The notes: generated by a model not told the origin, from the letters alone. Shown: positions 10,407-21,392, numbered from the stretch's first letter. The stretch is DNA of 64,000 nt from Mycolicibacterium helvum (GCF_010731895.1 NZ_AP022596.1:6200001-6264000); one strand, 5' to 3'. Numbers and translations are program-made.

Positions 10407-11561
10407 TCACACGGTCCGATCGGCCGCACGCAGCAGTTCGGAAAGCCGCGCCGTGTGGGCGGCCCAGTTCCAGTCCGTCTCGACCCACGTGCGGCCGGCC
10501 TCCCCCATCCGCGCGGCCAGCGCGGGATCGGCGAGGATGCCCGAGACGGCGTCGGCGATCTGCTCGACCGAGCGCCCGTCGACGACGCGGCCCGTCTCGC
10601 CCTGGATGACGGCTTCGGGGGCGCCGCCCGAGTCACCGGCGACCACCGGCACGCCGGTGGCCGACGCCTCCAGGAACACGATGCCGAGCCCTTCCACGTC
10701 CAGTCCGGAACCCCTTGTGCGGCAAGGCATCGCGAAGACATCAGCCATCGCGTAGTGGCCCGCCAGCTCGGCACTGGGCACCGCCCCGGTGAAGACGACG
10801 TCCTCGCTCACGCCGACGTTGTGGACCAGCTTGTGCAGGTCATCGGCGTAGGGGCCGCTGCCGACGATCACCAAGACGGCGTCACCGACCCGGCGGCGGA
10901 TATCGGGCAGCGCCTTGATGAGCATGTCCTGGCCCTTGCGCCGCACCAGCCGGGACAGGCAGACGACCGTGGGCCGCCGGCCTAGGCCATAGCGAGCGCG
11001 CAATTCGGCCCCGGCCGCGGGGTCCGGCCGGAACCGATCGGAGTCGACGCCGGGCGGCAGGTGTTCCAGCGCGGCATGCGGGCCGAACGCCGAGGCGAAC
11101 CGACCGCGGGTGTAGTGGCTGACGAACGTCACGACGTCGGTGTCCTCGCCGATGTGCCGTAGCGCCGAGCGGGCGACGGGCAGCATCGACCAGCCCACCT
11201 CGTGGCCGTGGGTGCTGGCCAGCACCCGGCGCGCACCAGCGCCGCGGGCCCGGTTGGCCAGCAGCGCCAGCGGCGCAGCGGCGCCGAACCACACGGTTTC
11301 GATGCCGTGCTCGACGATGAGGGCACGCATCCGGCGGTCCACCCCCGGCTCGGGCAGCATCAACGTGCCTGGGTGGCGCACGATGCGGTAGCCGGCCGCG
11401 CGGTCGTAGTCGTCGGCACCCTTCCACGTCGGGGCATAGACGGTGAGCTCGTGTTCGCCGGTGTCCACGAGCCGGCCGACGAACTGCTCGAGATAGGACT
11501 GGATGCCGCCACGGCGGGGCGGAAAGTCATTGGTGACCAGCAGGACTCGCGTCATCGTCAC
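10407..11561 (-). CDS. pimB: GDP-mannose-dependent mannosyltransferase PimB (PIM2 synthesis)
   Basis: 384-aa GT4-family glycosyltransferase, orthologue of Rv2188c (PimB', now PimB), which adds the second mannose to phosphatidylinositol monomannoside on the cytoplasmic face of the membrane. Visible are the N-terminal glycine-rich NDFPPRRGGIQSYLE, the LSRLVRRKGQDMLIKA donor-domain segment and the GLGIVFLEASATGVPVVAGDSGGAPE motif with the two conserved acidic residues of GT4 enzymes. It starts 5 bases downstream of the protease-like gene upstream, suggesting one operon from 12343 to 10407. Confidence 0.92.
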   Translation of the reverse strand: MTMTRVLLVTNDFPPRRGGIQSYLEQFVGRLVDTGEHELTVYAPTWKGADDYDRAAGYRIVRHPGTLMLPEPGVDRRMRALIVEHGIETVWFGAAAPLALLANRARGAGARRVLASTHGHEVGWSMLPVARSALRHIGEDTDVVTFVSHYTRGRFASAFGPHAALEHLPPGVDSDRFRPDPAAGAELRARYGLGRRPTVVCLSRLVRRKGQDMLIKALPDIRRRVGDAVLVIVGSGPYADDLHKLVHNVGVSEDVVFTGAVPSAELAGHYAMADVFAMPCRTRGSGLDVEGLGIVFLEASATGVPVVAGDSGGAPEAVIQGETGRVVDGRSVEQIADAVSGILADPALAARMGEAGRTWVETDWNWAAHTARLSELLRAADRTV

Positions 11562-11566
11562 CTACG

Positions 11567-12343
11567 CTAGCGCGTCAGCCACTGCGCCCAGCGGGCACGT
11601 AGCTCGGCGGTATCGGTACCAAGCGCGCGGTGCACCGCGGTCGCGAAGTCGCCGTGACCGGGCCCGCAGGCCTCGACGTAGAGCCGGCGCAGCGCATCGA
11701 CGCCATAGCTGTCGGCGACGAATCGGGCGAACCACCAGGCCCGGTCGTAGCCCCGCTCGCGCCGCGGCCCGGCCACGTCGAGGTCGGCGTCGACCGGCAG
11801 TGCGGTGTCCGTCGCGGCGTCCCGCGGCAGCGGCTCCGGCGGCCGTGCCACGAAATCGGCCACCCCCTCGACCAGCCAGCGTGGCGCATCCAGCGCGGTG
11901 TCGGCCCGGGCGGCAAGGTGAAACAGCTCATGGGTCAACACAATTCGCAGCGATCCCGCGCTCATGTCGGCGGCTCCGGGCGCGAACACCATGCGCTGCC
12001 CGCTGGCGTGATGGCGCGCGAAGTCGACGTGGTCGGCGACCGACACCGCAGCGATGTCCGCCCAGTTCCTGTCCGGAGCAAGACCGGCCTGCGCGATGAA
12101 CTGCGCCTGCGAATCGGTGGCGATGACGACGATCTCGTGGTCCCAGTCGGTGCCCCAGAACGTCTCGACGGCACTGACCGCATCGCCGATGTCGCCGGCG
12201 ATCCGGGTGAGCAGGCCGTCGGTGTGGGCACCGCCCAGGCTGATCAGCCGCACGGTGCGACCGTCACCGACGACCAGCGGCGCCGGTGCCAGAACCGCGA
12301 CGGACGGCGAGGGGGGCGGGGCGGACGGCGCGACGATCAGCAC
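11567..12343 (-). CDS. putative zinc metalloprotease-like protein (Rv2189c-like)
   Basis: 258 aa from a GTG at 12343. Contains a gluzincin-type zinc motif HELFH (in LTHELFHLAARA) followed about 20 residues on by WLVEGVADFVARPP, matching the HExxH...E arrangement of peptidase MA-like proteins. The N-terminus is hydrophobic and Pro/Ala-rich. The frame extends 33 codons upstream of the GTG and encodes a plausible membrane anchor, but has only CTG/ATT as possible starts, so either the anchor is not translated or a rare start is used. Substrate unknown. Its neighbours ripC and pimB suggest an envelope role. Confidence 0.72.
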   Translation of the reverse strand: MLIVAPSAPPPSPSVAVLAPAPLVVGDGRTVRLISLGGAHTDGLLTRIAGDIGDAVSAVETFWGTDWDHEIVVIATDSQAQFIAQAGLAPDRNWADIAAVSVADHVDFARHHASGQRMVFAPGAADMSAGSLRIVLTHELFHLAARADTALDAPRWLVEGVADFVARPPEPLPRDAATDTALPVDADLDVAGPRRERGYDRAWWFARFVADSYGVDALRRLYVEACGPGHGDFATAVHRALGTDTAELRARWAQWLTR

Positions 12344-12404
12344 CGATGCCGCAATCAGTTGGGCGATCAGTACGACGGCGACGACGGCCGTGAGCCGCCT
12401 GCGG

Positions 12405-13589
12405 TCAGTAGCGGCGAACGTTGTAGATCGGGGCGTTGTTCACCGGGGAGATCATCACCGGTCGGCCGAACGTCGAAGCGTGGACCATCATCCCGTCGCC
12501 GATGTAGATCGCCGAATGCGATGCGTCGGAGTAGTAGTTCACGACGTCGCCGGGCTGCATCTGGTCCATGGAGACCGGCTGACCGCCGGCGGCCAGCGCC
12601 TGGCTGGAGTGCGGCAGGAAGATACCGGCCTGCTGGAAGGCCCACATCACCAGGCCGGAGCAGTCGAACTGGTTGGGACCCGAGCCACCCCATACGTAGG
12701 GATCACCGATCCGGGTGAGCGCGGCCTGCACAGCCACGCTGCCCTGATCGCTGCCGGGGCCGGGGACGGGCACGGCGGCCATCGGGATGACCTGGGCGGC
12801 GTCCGGCGGCGGCGGGGCGTCAGGCGGCGGCAGAGCAGGCAGCGCGTCCGGCGGCGGTGGCGGCGCGTCGGCCAGCGGCGGGAGACCAGCAGGAGCTCCC
12901 AGTGCCAGGATGTCGGCCGGCGGCGGCGGTCCGGGGGCGGCCAGCGCCGTCCGCTGTTCGGGGGTCAAAGTCTGGTAGCGCGCCTTCACAGCCGAGATCT
13001 GTACCTGCAGCTGGGACTGCTTACGCTGCAGGTCGGCACGCACAGCCGCGGCCTGTTCAGCGGCCGTCTTCGCGTCGGCCGCCGACTTGGCCGAGGCGGC
13101 CTCAGCCTGGCGAAGTTCGTCGTCGGCCCGTCGATAGTTCGCCATCTGGGCCGACATCTCGGTGGCCATCGCGCGCTGCACGGTCAACTTGTCGATCAGG
13201 CCCTGCGGTGACTCGGCGGTCAGAATGGCGCTCAGGCCGTCCGTGCTGCCGCCCATGTAAACCGCAACAGCAAATTTGTCGACCGCAACCTGATAGGTAG
13301 CCAACTGGGCCTTGGCCGCGTCGGCGGCGGCGATGTCGTCTGCGTGCTTCTTTTCCGCGGCACCCTCTGCTTGCAGCTTCTTGTCAAGATCAAGCTGAGC
13401 GGAATGCATCGACTCGGTGATCTGTTCTGCTTGTCGTGACAGCTCATTCAGCTTTGCCACACCGTCTTCGGCGGGATCGGCATGCACCGAACCGGCGATA
13501 ACTGTCGCAAAGATCGTGAGCCCCGCGATCCCACCTACTAGAGGGCGTTTGAAAACGCGTTTAGTCAGGTACCTGCGGTCAAAGCTCAA
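12405..13589 (-). CDS. ripC: peptidoglycan endopeptidase RipC (NlpC/P60)
   Basis: 394 aa, homologue of Rv2190c. Order of parts: signal sequence (residues 1-37, hydrophobic core 18-32), long coiled coil (about 40-210), Pro-rich linker (219-280) and an NlpC/P60 domain with C310 (FDCSGLVMW), H358 (DASHSAIYIG) and H370. It cleaves peptide stems in the cell wall during division; the coiled coil would be an autoinhibitory or FtsX-docking element, as for RipC and PcsB-type hydrolases. The TTG start at 13589 is supported by an AAGGAAG Shine-Dalgarno 7 bases upstream. Confidence 0.92.
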   Translation of the reverse strand: MSFDRRYLTKRVFKRPLVGGIAGLTIFATVIAGSVHADPAEDGVAKLNELSRQAEQITESMHSAQLDLDKKLQAEGAAEKKHADDIAAADAAKAQLATYQVAVDKFAVAVYMGGSTDGLSAILTAESPQGLIDKLTVQRAMATEMSAQMANYRRADDELRQAEAASAKSAADAKTAAEQAAAVRADLQRKQSQLQVQISAVKARYQTLTPEQRTALAAPGPPPPADILALGAPAGLPPLADAPPPPPDALPALPPPDAPPPPDAAQVIPMAAVPVPGPGSDQGSVAVQAALTRIGDPYVWGGSGPNQFDCSGLVMWAFQQAGIFLPHSSQALAAGGQPVSMDQMQPGDVVNYYSDASHSAIYIGDGMMVHASTFGRPVMISPVNNAPIYNVRRY

Positions 13590-13756
13590 GATTGCGCTTC
13601 CTTGTATCGCCGTCGACGTCGCTGCATCGAGTGCCTAAGGTCTCGAACAGGTTACGAAATGGCATCAGCGTTGTCCAACCAGGGACACAGTTCTCAAGAG
13701 ACTCTCAGCCTCACCGGCCACACCAGTCACAACCTGCCATCCAACCTATCAGGCCC

Positions 13757-13978
13757 CTAGCTCGCCAGCCCTGAGCCTCCGTGGCGGTGGATCGGTACCA
13801 GCTTCAATCGCGGCGCTAAACCAGCCTCGGCCAGCACTTCCAATGCGGCTCGCTCATCTTCCAGCAAAGTCTCCGGCACACCGAGCAAAACGCTCACCAC
13901 ACAGTCGCGGCAGCCCAGCCCGCGAACCGCGCAGTCGTCGCAGTCGATGACAACCGGTTCGGTTGGGTCTATTTCCAT
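13757..13978 (-). CDS. small Cys-rich conserved hypothetical protein
   Basis: 73 aa, starting [20 protein letters not shown] and containing C-x2-C (CDDC) and a second C-x2-C (CRDC) within 15 residues, a zinc-knuckle-like arrangement, followed by an acidic then a basic helix. I recognise similar short proteins next to ripC-type genes in other actinobacteria but know of no function. The ATG is preceded by AGGAGACCC. It lies 167 bases upstream of ripC on the same strand and may be co-transcribed with it. Confidence 0.7.
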   Translation of the reverse strand: MEIDPTEPVVIDCDDCAVRGLGCRDCVVSVLLGVPETLLEDERAALEVLAEAGLAPRLKLVPIHRHGGSGLAS

Positions 13979-14059
13979 CTCGGGTCTCCTCTCTCATCGT
14001 GTTGGCCGCACGCTAACTGCGACCCCCGACAAGTCCGGCCACGTCGCGATCCACTCGGA

Positions 14060-16006
14060 GTGGCGCCCGCGTCCTGTCGGTGGGGCTGCCTACCGTCAAC
14101 TGCTGTGGCGGGGTCAGTTGATGCGGTTTCCGGTGCTGCGCACCGGGGTGATGTGCAGCTGAGCTTCGCCGATGTCGATCCGACCGCCGACGTGTCGCTG
14201 CGGGACACCACATTCGTGGTCGTCGACCTCGAGACCACCGGCGGGCGCGCCACCGCATCGGCCGACGGGTCCTGCGACGCCATCACCGAGATCGGCGCGG
14301 TCAAGGTCCGCGGCGGCGAGGTGCTCGGCGAGTTCGCCACCTTGGTGGACCCGCAGCGGTCCATCCCACCGCAGATCGTCCAGCTGACCGGGATTACCAC
14401 CGCGATGGTGCACGATGCGCCCACCATCGCCGCGGTGCTGCCGATGTTCCTGGAGTTCGCCCGCGACGCCGTGCTCGTGGCGCACAACGCCGGCTTCGAC
14501 GTCGGCTTCCTGCGCTCGGCCGCCGAACAGTGCGGCATCGCCTGGCCGCGCCCGCCGGTGCTGTGCACAGTACGGCTGGCCCGCCGGGTGCTCACCCGGG
14601 AAGAGGCACCCAGCGTGCGACTGGCCACGCTGGCCGCACTCGTCGGCTCCGCCACCCGGCCGAACCACCGCGCCCTGGATGACGCCCGCGCCACCGTCGA
14701 TGTGCTGCACGCGCTCATCGAACGGGTGGGCAATCAGGGCGTGCACACCTACACCGATCTGCGCGGGTACCTGCCCAACATCTCCAATGCCCAACGGGGC
14801 AAGCGGGTTCTGGCCCGTAACCTGCCGCGCCGGCCCGGGGTGTACCTGTTCCGCGGGCCGACCGGCGAGGTGCTCTACATCGGCACCGCCACCGATCTGC
14901 GCCGCCGGGTACATCAGTACTTCACCGGCGCCGACCCGCGGGGGCGGATGAAGGAGATGGTGGGTCTGGCCACGAAGGTCGACCACGTCGAGTGCGCCCA
15001 CCCGCTGGAGGCCGGGGTGCGCGAGCTGCGGCTGCTGGCCGCGCACGCCCCGCCGTACAACCGACGCTCCCGCTTCCCGCACCGCTGGTGGTGGATCGTG
15101 CTGACCGACGAGGCATTCCCCCGGCTCTCGGTGGTCCGCGAGCCGCGGCACGACCGTGCCATCGGCCCGTTCCGGTCGCGGGCTGAGGCCGCCGACACCG
15201 CCGGCCTGGTCGCCCGGTTCACCGGGGTGCGCACCTGTACGGCCCGCATCGGGCGCAGCGCCGAGCACGGCCCGAAATGCCCCGAGCGGGAGGTCTCCGG
15301 ATGTCCCGCGCCGCGCGGGATCTCCGCCGCCGACTACGCGCCCGCCCCGCTGCGGGCGGCCGCGCTGATCGAAGGACTGGACAACAGCGCACTGAGGGCG
15401 GCGGTCGATCAGGTCGGCGAGCTGGCCGGGCGGGGCCGTTATGAAACCGCCGCGCGGCTGCGCGATCACATCGCCGTGGCCGTCGACGTGCTCTGGCGCG
15501 GCCAGCGCCTGCGCGCGCTGACAGGAATCGATGAGCTCGTTGCCGCCGCCCCGGACGGCGCGGGCGGCTGGCACCTCGTGATCGTGCGGCATGGTCAGCT
15601 CGCCGCGGCGGGAGTCGCTCCGCGTCGCGTCCCACCGATGCCCGTCATCGAAGCCTTACAGGCGTGCGCACAAACCGTGCTCCCCCGCCCGGCCCCGTTG
15701 GGCGGCGCACTCGTCGAAGAAACCGCACTCATCGCCCGGTGGCTCAATGCTGCAGGCGTACGAATCGTCAGCGCTACAACAGGTTTGGCGTCACCGCTGC
15801 ATTCGGCGGGACCGTGGAACCAGTGGGCCAACACCGCGCGCTCGGCGCGGATAGCCGCCGAGCAGGCCGAGAGACTCGACTCAGAGCTGCTGGGTGAACC
15901 GCGCCCAACGCGCCAGGAGCTGCTCGGCGGCACCGGAGTCGATCGCCTCGGCAGCGCGGGCCAGCCCCTCCTCCCAGCACGGCAGCCATTCGGCGTGGCT
16001 GGATAG
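14060..16006 (+). CDS. DEDDh exonuclease / GIY-YIG (UvrC-like) fusion protein
   Basis: Up to 648 aa, homologue of Rv2191. The N-terminal domain is a DnaQ-type 3'-5' exonuclease: D56/E58 in [10 protein letters not shown], then [10 protein letters not shown] and [13 protein letters not shown]. It is followed at about 255-340 by a UvrC-like GIY-YIG nuclease domain ([23 protein letters not shown]) and a C-terminal region without UvrC's UvrB-binding HhH end. A role in DNA repair is inferred. GTG starts at 14060, 14105 and 14150 are all possible and no clear Shine-Dalgarno decides. The last 126 bases overlap the convergent trpD. Confidence 0.85.
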   Translation: MAPASCRWGCLPSTAVAGSVDAVSGAAHRGDVQLSFADVDPTADVSLRDTTFVVVDLETTGGRATASADGSCDAITEIGAVKVRGGEVLGEFATLVDPQRSIPPQIVQLTGITTAMVHDAPTIAAVLPMFLEFARDAVLVAHNAGFDVGFLRSAAEQCGIAWPRPPVLCTVRLARRVLTREEAPSVRLATLAALVGSATRPNHRALDDARATVDVLHALIERVGNQGVHTYTDLRGYLPNISNAQRGKRVLARNLPRRPGVYLFRGPTGEVLYIGTATDLRRRVHQYFTGADPRGRMKEMVGLATKVDHVECAHPLEAGVRELRLLAAHAPPYNRRSRFPHRWWWIVLTDEAFPRLSVVREPRHDRAIGPFRSRAEAADTAGLVARFTGVRTCTARIGRSAEHGPKCPEREVSGCPAPRGISAADYAPAPLRAAALIEGLDNSALRAAVDQVGELAGRGRYETAARLRDHIAVAVDVLWRGQRLRALTGIDELVAAAPDGAGGWHLVIVRHGQLAAAGVAPRRVPPMPVIEALQACAQTVLPRPAPLGGALVEETALIARWLNAAGVRIVSATTGLASPLHSAGPWNQWANTARSARIAAEQAERLDSELLGEPRPTRQELLGGTGVDRLGSAGQPLLPARQPFGVAG

Positions 16007-16963
16007 CCCGCCGTGGGCGACCATCGCCCCGGCTGCGTTGAGGATCACCGCGTCCCGCACGGGTCCGTGCGCACCGCCAAGCACACTGCGCGCCTCGGCC
16101 GCGTTTTCCTCGGCTTCCCCGCCGACCAGTTCCTCGATGCGGGCCCGGGCGAAACCGAATCCCAGCGGGTCGAAGGTGAGCTTGTCGATGGTGCCGGCCT
16201 GCACCCGCCAGATGGTGCTGGTGGTTGTGGTGGTCAGCTCGTCGAGCCCGTCGTCGCCGTGCACCACGAGCACGCTGCAGCGCCGCGCTGCGAACACCCC
16301 GGCCATCACCTCGGCCAGGTCACCGAACGCACAACCGATCAGCCCCGCCCGCGGGCTGGCCGGATTGGTCAGCGGCCCAAGCAGATTGAACACGGTCGGC
16401 ACGCCGATCTCGCGGCGCGGCGGTCCGGCGAACTTGTAAGACGGATGGAACACCGGCGCGAAGCAGAACCCGATGCCTACCTCGTGCACGCTGCGGGCCA
16501 CCTCCTCGGGGCCCAGATCGATGCGCACCCCGAGCGCCTCGAGCATGTCGGCCCCGCCACTCTTCGACGACGCGGCACGGTTGCCGTGCTTGACCACCGG
16601 CACCCCGGCGGCGGCGACCACGATCGCCGCCATCGTTGAGAGGTTCACGGTGTTGGCGCGATCGCCACCGGTGCCGACGATGTCGACGGTGTCGGTGCCG
16701 ATGACATCGGTGGGCACCATGCGCGCATAACGCAACATCGTGTCGGCCAGCTCCCGCACCTCGGCCGGCGTCGGCCGCTTCATCTTCATCGACACGCCGA
16801 AGGCGGCGATCTGCGCCGGCGTCGCGACGCCGGTCATGATCTGGTCCATCGCCCAGCTCGCCTGCCCCGGTTCGAGTTCGAGGCTGGCCGTCAACCGGTC
16901 CAGGACCTGCGGCCATGACGAATTCAGCGCGTCGGCGCCGGGCTGGGAAACGGGGTGAGTCAC
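15881..16963 (-). CDS. trpD: anthranilate phosphoribosyltransferase
   Basis: 360 aa. Transfers phosphoribose from PRPP to anthranilate in tryptophan synthesis. The PRPP-binding signature is [18 protein letters not shown], followed by [21 protein letters not shown] and the dinuclear-metal DE in [12 protein letters not shown]. It ends with the [12 protein letters not shown] tail seen in mycobacterial TrpD, so the overlap with the UvrC-like gene is genuine at this end. GTG start at 16963. It is isolated from other trp genes, as in M. tuberculosis (Rv2192c). Confidence 0.94.
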   Translation of the reverse strand: MTHPVSQPGADALNSSWPQVLDRLTASLELEPGQASWAMDQIMTGVATPAQIAAFGVSMKMKRPTPAEVRELADTMLRYARMVPTDVIGTDTVDIVGTGGDRANTVNLSTMAAIVVAAAGVPVVKHGNRAASSKSGGADMLEALGVRIDLGPEEVARSVHEVGIGFCFAPVFHPSYKFAGPPRREIGVPTVFNLLGPLTNPASPRAGLIGCAFGDLAEVMAGVFAARRCSVLVVHGDDGLDELTTTTTSTIWRVQAGTIDKLTFDPLGFGFARARIEELVGGEAEENAAEARSVLGGAHGPVRDAVILNAAGAMVAHGGLSSHAEWLPCWEEGLARAAEAIDSGAAEQLLARWARFTQQL

Positions 16964-17075
16964 GCGCCGATATTCCCATGCCGGCGGGGCACTCCACAGC
17001 TGGTGTCGCCGACAGTTCTGACAAATTCGGCCCCTGGCTGTACCTCAACAACTACAAAGCGTCATACTTCTTGAT

Positions 17076-17687
17076 GTGACGAGCGCTGTTGGCACTTCGG
17101 GAACTGCGATCACATCGCGCGTACATTCGCTGAACCGGCCGAACATGGTCAGTGTTGGCACCATCGTGTGGCTTTCCAGTGAGCTGATGTTCTTTGCTGG
17201 GCTGTTCGCGATGTACTTCACTGCCCGTGCTCAGGCCGGCGGGGTATGGCCGCCGCCACCAACCGAACTGAACCTGTATCAGGCGGTTCCGGTGACGCTG
17301 GTGTTGATCGCGTCGTCGTTCACCTGCCAGATGGGTGTGTTCGCGGCCGAGCGCGGTGACGTCTACGGGCTGCGCCGCTGGTATGTGATCACCCTGGCGA
17401 TGGGCGCCTTCTTCGTGGCCGGCCAGGCCTACGAGTACTACCACCTGGTCACCCACGGCACGACCATCGCCAGCAGCTCGTACGGCAGCGTGTTCTACCT
17501 CGCTACCGGCTTCCACGGCCTGCACGTCGTCGGCGGTTTGGTCGCCTTCATTCTTCTTCTGTTGCGCACAACGATGAGCAAGTTCACGCCCGCTCAGGCG
17601 ACCGCGGCCATCGTCGTGTCCTACTACTGGCACTTCGTCGACATCGTGTGGATCGCGTTGTTCGCGACGATCTACTTCATCCGATGA
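17076..17687 (+). CDS. ctaE: cytochrome c oxidase subunit III
   Basis: 203-aa subunit of the aa3 oxidase in the mycobacterial bcc-aa3 supercomplex. Five membrane segments are visible, with [17 protein letters not shown] near the N-terminus, [10 protein letters not shown] and [10 protein letters not shown] at the end, all family hallmarks. GTG start at 17076. It is the first gene of the ctaE-qcrC-qcrA-qcrB operon; 11 bases separate it from qcrC. The 112-base gap to the divergent trpD gene should contain the operon promoter. Confidence 0.95.
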   Translation: MTSAVGTSGTAITSRVHSLNRPNMVSVGTIVWLSSELMFFAGLFAMYFTARAQAGGVWPPPPTELNLYQAVPVTLVLIASSFTCQMGVFAAERGDVYGLRRWYVITLAMGAFFVAGQAYEYYHLVTHGTTIASSSYGSVFYLATGFHGLHVVGGLVAFILLLLRTTMSKFTPAQATAAIVVSYYWHFVDIVWIALFATIYFIR

Positions 17688-17698
17688 GAAGGGGTTCG

Positions 17699-18541
17699 AT
17701 GCTCAAGAGATCGGCGCGGGTGAAGGAACCGGTGAGCGACAAGTCGCGTCGTCGGCTTCGTCGCCGCCTGACTGGCGCGGCGCTGCTGCTGGTCGGCCTC
17801 GGTGTCGCCGGCGGTGTGGCCGCCACGTTGACGCCCACACCCCAGGTCGCGGTCGCCGACGAATCGCAGTCGGCGCTGTTGCGCACCGGTAAGCAGTTGT
17901 TCGACACCTCGTGCATCAGCTGCCACGGCACCAATCTGCAGGGCGTGCAGGGCCGCGGCCCCAGCCTGATCGGCGTCGGCGAGGCCGCGGTGTACTTCCA
18001 GGTCTCCACCGGCCGGATGCCGGCGATGCGCGGCGAAGCCCAGGCCCCGCGCAAGGACCCGATCTTCGACGAGGCCCAGATCGACGCGCTCGGCGCCTAC
18101 GTTCAGGCCAACGGCGGCGGTCCGCTCGTTCCGCGGGACGCCAATGGCCAGATCGCCGATCACTCGCTGCTCGGCAACGACGTCGCCCGCGGCGGCGATC
18201 TGTTCCGGCTCAACTGCGCCTCGTGCCACAACTTCACCGGCAAGGGCGGCGCACTGTCGTCGGGCAAGTACGCGCCCGACCTCGAGCCGGCCACCCCTGC
18301 CCAGATCTACACCGCGATGCTGACCGGTCCGCAGAACATGCCCAAGTTCGGCGACCGCCAGCTTTCTCCCGAAGAGAAGCGGGACATCGTCGCCTACGTG
18401 CGCATGGCGACTCGCGCGCCGGATCCCGGCGGCTACAGCCTCGGCGGCTTCGGACCCTCGTCTGAAGGTATGGCGATCTGGATTATCGGCATGGTCGCCG
18501 CCATCGCGGCGGCGCTGTGGATCGGAGCAAGATCATCATGA
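17699..18541 (+). CDS. qcrC: menaquinol:cytochrome c reductase, dihaem cytochrome cc subunit
   Basis: 280 aa. It has an N-terminal membrane segment (about 25-46), two c-type haem motifs (C72-x2-C75-H76 and C173-x2-C176-H177), and a C-terminal membrane anchor ([21 protein letters not shown]). This tethered dihaem protein replaces soluble cytochrome c and passes electrons from the bc complex to the aa3 oxidase. The ATG at 17699 follows a strong AGAAGGGG site and gives the length of the M. tuberculosis protein. The stop overlaps the qcrA start as ATGA. Confidence 0.95.
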   Translation: MLKRSARVKEPVSDKSRRRLRRRLTGAALLLVGLGVAGGVAATLTPTPQVAVADESQSALLRTGKQLFDTSCISCHGTNLQGVQGRGPSLIGVGEAAVYFQVSTGRMPAMRGEAQAPRKDPIFDEAQIDALGAYVQANGGGPLVPRDANGQIADHSLLGNDVARGGDLFRLNCASCHNFTGKGGALSSGKYAPDLEPATPAQIYTAMLTGPQNMPKFGDRQLSPEEKRDIVAYVRMATRAPDPGGYSLGGFGPSSEGMAIWIIGMVAAIAAALWIGARSS

Positions 18542-19692
18542 GTGACGTGAATCGGCCGAGCGACGAACAGCTCGCAGCGATGTCACGCGAGGAGCTCCTG
18601 GAGCTCGGCGGCAAGATCGACGGCGTCGACATCATCCTCAAGGAGCCCCGCTGGCCCGTCGAGGGCACCAAAGCAGAGAAGCGCGCCGAGCGCCTGGTGG
18701 CCGGCTGGCTGCTGCTGGGCGGCTTCTTCGGTCTGGCCCTGCTGCTGGTGTTCATCTTCTGGCCGTGGCAGTGGGACGGCTCGAACGAGACCTCACTGGC
18801 CGACTTCGCCACCCCGCTGTACGGACTGACCTTCGGGATGTCGATCATGGCGATCGGCATCGGCGCGGTGCTCTACCAGAAGAAGTTCATCCCCGAGGAG
18901 ATCACCGTCCAGGATCGCCATGACGGGCGTTCCCCGGAGATCGAGCGCAAGACCGTGGTGGCCAACCTCACCGACGCCCTCGAAGCCTCGACGATCAAGC
19001 GGCGCAAGCTGGTTGGGCTGTCGTTGGGCATCGGCCTCGGCGCGTTCGGCGCCGGCACGCTGGTGGCCTTCGTTGGCGGCCTGATCAAGAATCCGTGGAA
19101 GCCGGTGGTTCCCACCGCCGAAGGCAAGAAGGCCGTGCTGTGGACGTCGGGCTGGACCCCGCGGTTCACCGGCGAGACCATCTACCTGGCCCGGGCAACC
19201 GGCCTGCCGGGCCAGTCGCCGTTCGTCCGGCTGCGGCCCGAGGACATCGACGCCGGCGGCATGGAGACGGTGTTCCCGTGGCGCGAGAGCGACGGCGACG
19301 GCACCACCGTGGAAAGCCACGAGCGGCTGGCGGAAATCGCCATGGGCGTGCGCAACCCAGTGATGCTGATCCGCATCAAGCCGGTCGACATGGCCAAGGT
19401 GGTCAAGCGTGCAGGCCAGGAGAGCTTCAACTTCGGCGACCTGTTCGCCTACACGAAGGTCTGCTCGCACCTGGGCTGCCCGGCCTCGCTGTACGAGCAG
19501 CAGACCTACCGGATCCTGTGCCCGTGCCACCAGTCGCAGTTCGACGCATTGCATTTCGCGCGACCGATCTTCGGTCCGGCCGCGCGCGCACTGGCGCAGT
19601 TGCCGATCACGATTAACCAGGACGGGTATCTGGTCGCCAATGGCGACTTCGCCGAGCCCGTCGGACCCGCATTCTGGGAGCGCACATCATGA
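18538..19692 (+). CDS. qcrA: menaquinol:cytochrome c reductase, Rieske iron-sulphur subunit
   Basis: 384 aa. A long cytoplasmic N-terminus is followed by three membrane segments (about 55-80, 95-115 and 165-185), the actinobacterial arrangement. The C-terminal Rieske domain carries CSHLGC and CPCHQSQFD, the Cys/His ligands of the 2Fe-2S cluster, but with [17 protein letters not shown] in place of the common short loop, as in other mycobacteria. ATG start at 18538 overlaps the qcrC stop by 4 bases, and its stop overlaps qcrB in the same way, indicating coupled translation. Confidence 0.95.
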   Translation: MSDVNRPSDEQLAAMSREELLELGGKIDGVDIILKEPRWPVEGTKAEKRAERLVAGWLLLGGFFGLALLLVFIFWPWQWDGSNETSLADFATPLYGLTFGMSIMAIGIGAVLYQKKFIPEEITVQDRHDGRSPEIERKTVVANLTDALEASTIKRRKLVGLSLGIGLGAFGAGTLVAFVGGLIKNPWKPVVPTAEGKKAVLWTSGWTPRFTGETIYLARATGLPGQSPFVRLRPEDIDAGGMETVFPWRESDGDGTTVESHERLAEIAMGVRNPVMLIRIKPVDMAKVVKRAGQESFNFGDLFAYTKVCSHLGCPASLYEQQTYRILCPCHQSQFDALHFARPIFGPAARALAQLPITINQDGYLVANGDFAEPVGPAFWERTS

Positions 19693-21362
19693 GTCCGAAA
19701 CTCGCTGATGCCCTGGCCAAGCAGGGCGACGACATTGACTCCCGCTACCACCCGTCCGCTGCGGTTCGGCGCCAGCTGAACAAGGTCTTCCCCACGCACT
19801 GGTCGTTCCTGCTGGGCGAGATCGCCTTGTACAGCTTCATCGTGCTGCTGCTCACCGGCGTGTACCTCTCGCTGTTCTTCGACCCGTCGATGGCCGATAT
19901 CACGTATCAGGGTGTCTACCAACCCCTTCGGGGCGTCGAGATGTCCAAGGCATACGCATCCGCCCTCGACATCAGCTTCGAAGTCCGCGGCGGCCTGTTC
20001 GTCCGGCAGGTCCACCACTGGGCCGCGCTGTTGTTCGCCGCGGCGATCATGGTGCACCTGGCGCGCATCTTCTTCACCGGCGCCTTCCGCCGGCCCCGCG
20101 AGGCCAACTGGGTGATCGGTTCGCTGCTGCTGATCCTGGCCATGTTCGAGGGTTACTTCGGCTACTCGCTGCCCGACGACCTGCTGTCCGGCATCGGCCT
20201 GCGCGCAGCGTTGTCGTCGATCACGATGAGCGTGCCGATCGTCGGAACCTGGTTGCACTGGGCGCTTTTCGGTGGCGACTTCCCCTGCGGCGGACTCGGC
20301 TACCAGTGCAGCACGGTGGGCACCATGCTCCCCCGGATGTACGCCCTGCACATCCTGCTGATCCCCGGAATCATCCTGGCGCTCATCGGCGCGCACATGG
20401 CACTGGTGTGGTTCCAGAAGCACACCCAGTTCCCCGGCCCCGGGCGCACCGAGAAGAACGTCGTCGGCGTACGCGTCATGCCGGTGTTCGCGGTGAAGTC
20501 CGGTGCGTTCTTCGCGATGACCACCGGCATCCTGGGCCTGATGGGTGGTCTGCTGCAGATCAACCCGATCTGGCAGCTCGGCCCCTACAAGCCGTCCCAG
20601 GTGTCGGCAGGCAGCCAGCCCGACTTCTACATGATGTGGACGGAAGGCCTGGCCCGCATCTTCCCGCCGTGGGAGCTGTACTTCTGGCACCACACCATCC
20701 CCGCGGCGTTCTGGGTCGCGATGTCCATGGGCATCGTGTTCGGGCTGCTGATCGCGTATCCGTTCCTGGAGAAGAAGTTCACCGGGGACTACGCGCACCA
20801 CAACCTGTTGCAGCGTCCGCGTGACGCACCGACGCGCACCGCGATCGGCGCGATGGCGATCTCGCTGTACATGGTCTGGACGCTGGCCGCCATGAACGAC
20901 ATCATCGCGCTGAAGTTCCACATCTCGCTGAACGCGACGACGTGGATCGGCCGCATCGGCTCGCTGGTGTTGCCGCCGCTGGTGTTCTTCATCGCCTACC
21001 GGTGGGCAGTCGGGCTGCAGCGCAGCGACCGCGACGTGCTCGAGCACGGCATCGAGACCGGCATCCTCAAGCGGCTGCCGCACGGTGCCTACATCGAGCT
21101 GCACCAGCCGCTGGGCCCGGTCGACGACCATGGCCACCCGATCCCGCTGGAATACCAGGGGGCGGCGTTGCCCAAGCGGATGAACAAGCTGGGCTCCGGC
21201 GGCCAGACCGGCCACGGCAGCTTCCTGACCGCGGACCCCCCAGCCGAGGATGCCGCGCTCAACGAGGCCGCACATGCCTCCGAGCACCGGGCGCTCACCG
21301 CACTGCGCGAATGGCAGGACGCTGAGTCCAACGGCAACGGAAGCACCAACGGCCAGCACTAG
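19689..21362 (+). CDS. qcrB: menaquinol:cytochrome c reductase, cytochrome b subunit
   Basis: 557 aa with about nine membrane segments. Haem-b histidines lie in [23 protein letters not shown] and in the [20 protein letters not shown] helix, and the quinol-oxidation site motif appears as PPWELYFWH in place of PEWY. QcrB is the target of telacebec-type inhibitors in mycobacteria. The C-terminal ~100 residues form a hydrophilic extension typical of actinobacteria. Start ATG at 19689 overlaps qcrA; the operon ends with the strong hairpin at 21393. Confidence 0.95.
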   Translation: MSPKLADALAKQGDDIDSRYHPSAAVRRQLNKVFPTHWSFLLGEIALYSFIVLLLTGVYLSLFFDPSMADITYQGVYQPLRGVEMSKAYASALDISFEVRGGLFVRQVHHWAALLFAAAIMVHLARIFFTGAFRRPREANWVIGSLLLILAMFEGYFGYSLPDDLLSGIGLRAALSSITMSVPIVGTWLHWALFGGDFPCGGLGYQCSTVGTMLPRMYALHILLIPGIILALIGAHMALVWFQKHTQFPGPGRTEKNVVGVRVMPVFAVKSGAFFAMTTGILGLMGGLLQINPIWQLGPYKPSQVSAGSQPDFYMMWTEGLARIFPPWELYFWHHTIPAAFWVAMSMGIVFGLLIAYPFLEKKFTGDYAHHNLLQRPRDAPTRTAIGAMAISLYMVWTLAAMNDIIALKFHISLNATTWIGRIGSLVLPPLVFFIAYRWAVGLQRSDRDVLEHGIETGILKRLPHGAYIELHQPLGPVDDHGHPIPLEYQGAALPKRMNKLGSGGQTGHGSFLTADPPAEDAALNEAAHASEHRALTALREWQDAESNGNGSTNGQH

Positions 21363-21392
21363 GCACACAACGAAAGACTCCCGCACCACTGA

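Noticed and set aside
14114..15592. 492-codon minus-strand open frame opposite the exonuclease/UvrC-like gene.
   Set aside because: Its sequence is Gly/Arg/Pro-rich with no motifs, and the plus strand has clear domains; typical high-GC antisense frame.
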